Shown here piece by piece: positions 19,043 through 19,566 of a stretch of DNA of 19,566 nucleotides (position 1 is its first letter; each line of letters starts with the position of its first letter). A model generated the notes under the pieces. It had not been told where the DNA came from. It searched no databases and saw only the letters and a program-made list of their open reading frames with translations. The DNA lies in the NCBI GenBank assembly GCA_023396215.1, contig JAEWWW010000108.1:1-19566 (forward strand). Direction: 5' to 3'. Origin of the DNA: Bacillota bacterium (GTDB lineage: Bacteria > Bacillota > Clostridia > Oscillospirales > Ruminococcaceae). Made by a program: the position numbers and the translations under genes.

Positions 19043-19566
19043 CTACTGCTTCATCTCTTCGATGAGCTTCGCCAACGAACGGCCCACCAACTGGCCGGTA
19101 TAAACCGCTTCCTCCAGAGTGTTGCCGTTGGAGCCAAACTCCAGCAGCAGCGACCCGGGGCTGAGGTCCATGTTGTATTTGCGGTGGCAGAAAAACAACG
19201 GCCGGGTCAGGGTGGGGTAATCGGCCTCGATGCGGTTGGTGAGGTCGACCGCGAAGGTAAAGTTGGTCTTCCAGCCGGGCATATTCATGGTGCCGTCGTC
19301 CGCCCCGGCCACCACCATAATCTGGGCGGCCTTTTTGCCGTCGACGACGGTGGTGGGCTTTACCACAACCTGCCCCACACGCTCGATGGCATCGCGGTGC
19401 ACATCCAGCACAATCTTGATGGTGGGGTAGCGCTTAAGTATCTCCTTGATGGTTTTGGCGCTGTTGTCGTAAGAGCCGTTGTAGGAGGGGTAGTCGTGCT
19501 GGGTGGTATCATGAATCACCCCGATGCCTCTCTTCTCCAGCTCGGCGGCGATGGCATATCCCACGC
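19043..19566 (-). CDS. spoIIP: Stage II sporulation protein P (5' end outside window)
   Basis: This is the C-terminal 174 residues of SpoIIP, the amidase/endopeptidase that trims septal peptidoglycan with SpoIID and SpoIIM so the mother cell can engulf the forespore. The family hallmark THDYPSYNGSY appears as QHDYPSYNGSYDNSAKTIKE, followed by the metal-site DVHRDA and the C-terminal LLEFGSNGNTLEEA with its conserved Glu. The frame is open to the window edge, and the signal/transmembrane N-terminus and first catalytic motif lie outside. The gene identifies the organism as an endospore former, or descended from one. A stem-loop controlling the next gene begins 8 nt after its stop. Confidence 0.96.
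   Translation of the reverse strand, partial: VGYAIAAELEKRGIGVIHDTTQHDYPSYNGSYDNSAKTIKEILKRYPTIKIVLDVHRDAIERVGQVVVKPTTVVDGKKAAQIMVVAGADDGTMNMPGWKTNFTFAVDLTNRIEADYPTLTRPLFFCHRKYNMDLSPGSLLLEFGSNGNTLEEAVYTGQLVGRSLAKLIEEMKQ

Overview
The window looks like a chromosomal segment of a spore-forming, fairly GC-rich Clostridia member. An Oscillospiraceae-like gut anaerobe is my inference. The support is a SpoIIP homologue, strong purine-rich ribosome binding sites (AAGGAGG type), sigma-A promoters, several lipoproteins, yybP-ykoY leaders and a PMR1-type ATPase. I see no phage, insertion sequence, CRISPR array, tRNA or rRNA. Most genes are ordinary. The interest lies in the leaders, the small RNA structures and a few accessory genes.

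Left part (1-3945, + strand): the 3' portion of a PAS-GGDEF-HD-GYP cyclic-di-GMP enzyme, then a lipoprotein, a small membrane protein and a DUF4180 protein, closed by a bidirectional terminator.

Manganese region (3989-8612, mostly - strand): mntP (Mn2+ efflux) and a PMR1-type cation P-type ATPase each lie behind a sigma-A promoter and a yybP-ykoY (Mn2+) riboswitch. In each leader the 3' arm of riboswitch stem P1 overlaps the 5' arm of a terminator, so the expected logic is Mn2+ turning on both exporters. Both leaders also carry a second, compensatorily conserved terminator-like hairpin downstream. A NUDIX gene of visibly lower GC sits between them on the + strand.

Centre (8640-13372): a structured leader holding a partial copy of a dispersed repeat precedes a CPBP membrane protease and tadA. 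A stem-loop containing one perfect DnaA box follows. An orphan peptide-binding lipoprotein (- strand) is divergent from a stand-alone ChrB N-terminal-domain protein (+ strand), with a good promoter for each.

Right part (13449-19566, - strand), in transcription order: spoIIP (partial), a small membrane protein, lepA, a LiaF-like envelope-stress protein, hemW, a lipoprotein barnase and its barstar. hemW, barnase and barstar overlap (4 and 8 nt) and are probably translationally coupled. The gap between spoIIP and the small membrane protein can fold so that the latter's ribosome binding site is buried. The lepA upstream region holds REP-like hairpin repeats and a perfect 35-nt palindrome with an extended -10 in each arm.

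The most noteworthy items are the paired Mn2+ riboswitches with tandem terminators, the membrane-anchored barnase/barstar module with matched changes at the known interface, and the putative ribosome-binding-site-sequestering stem after spoIIP.
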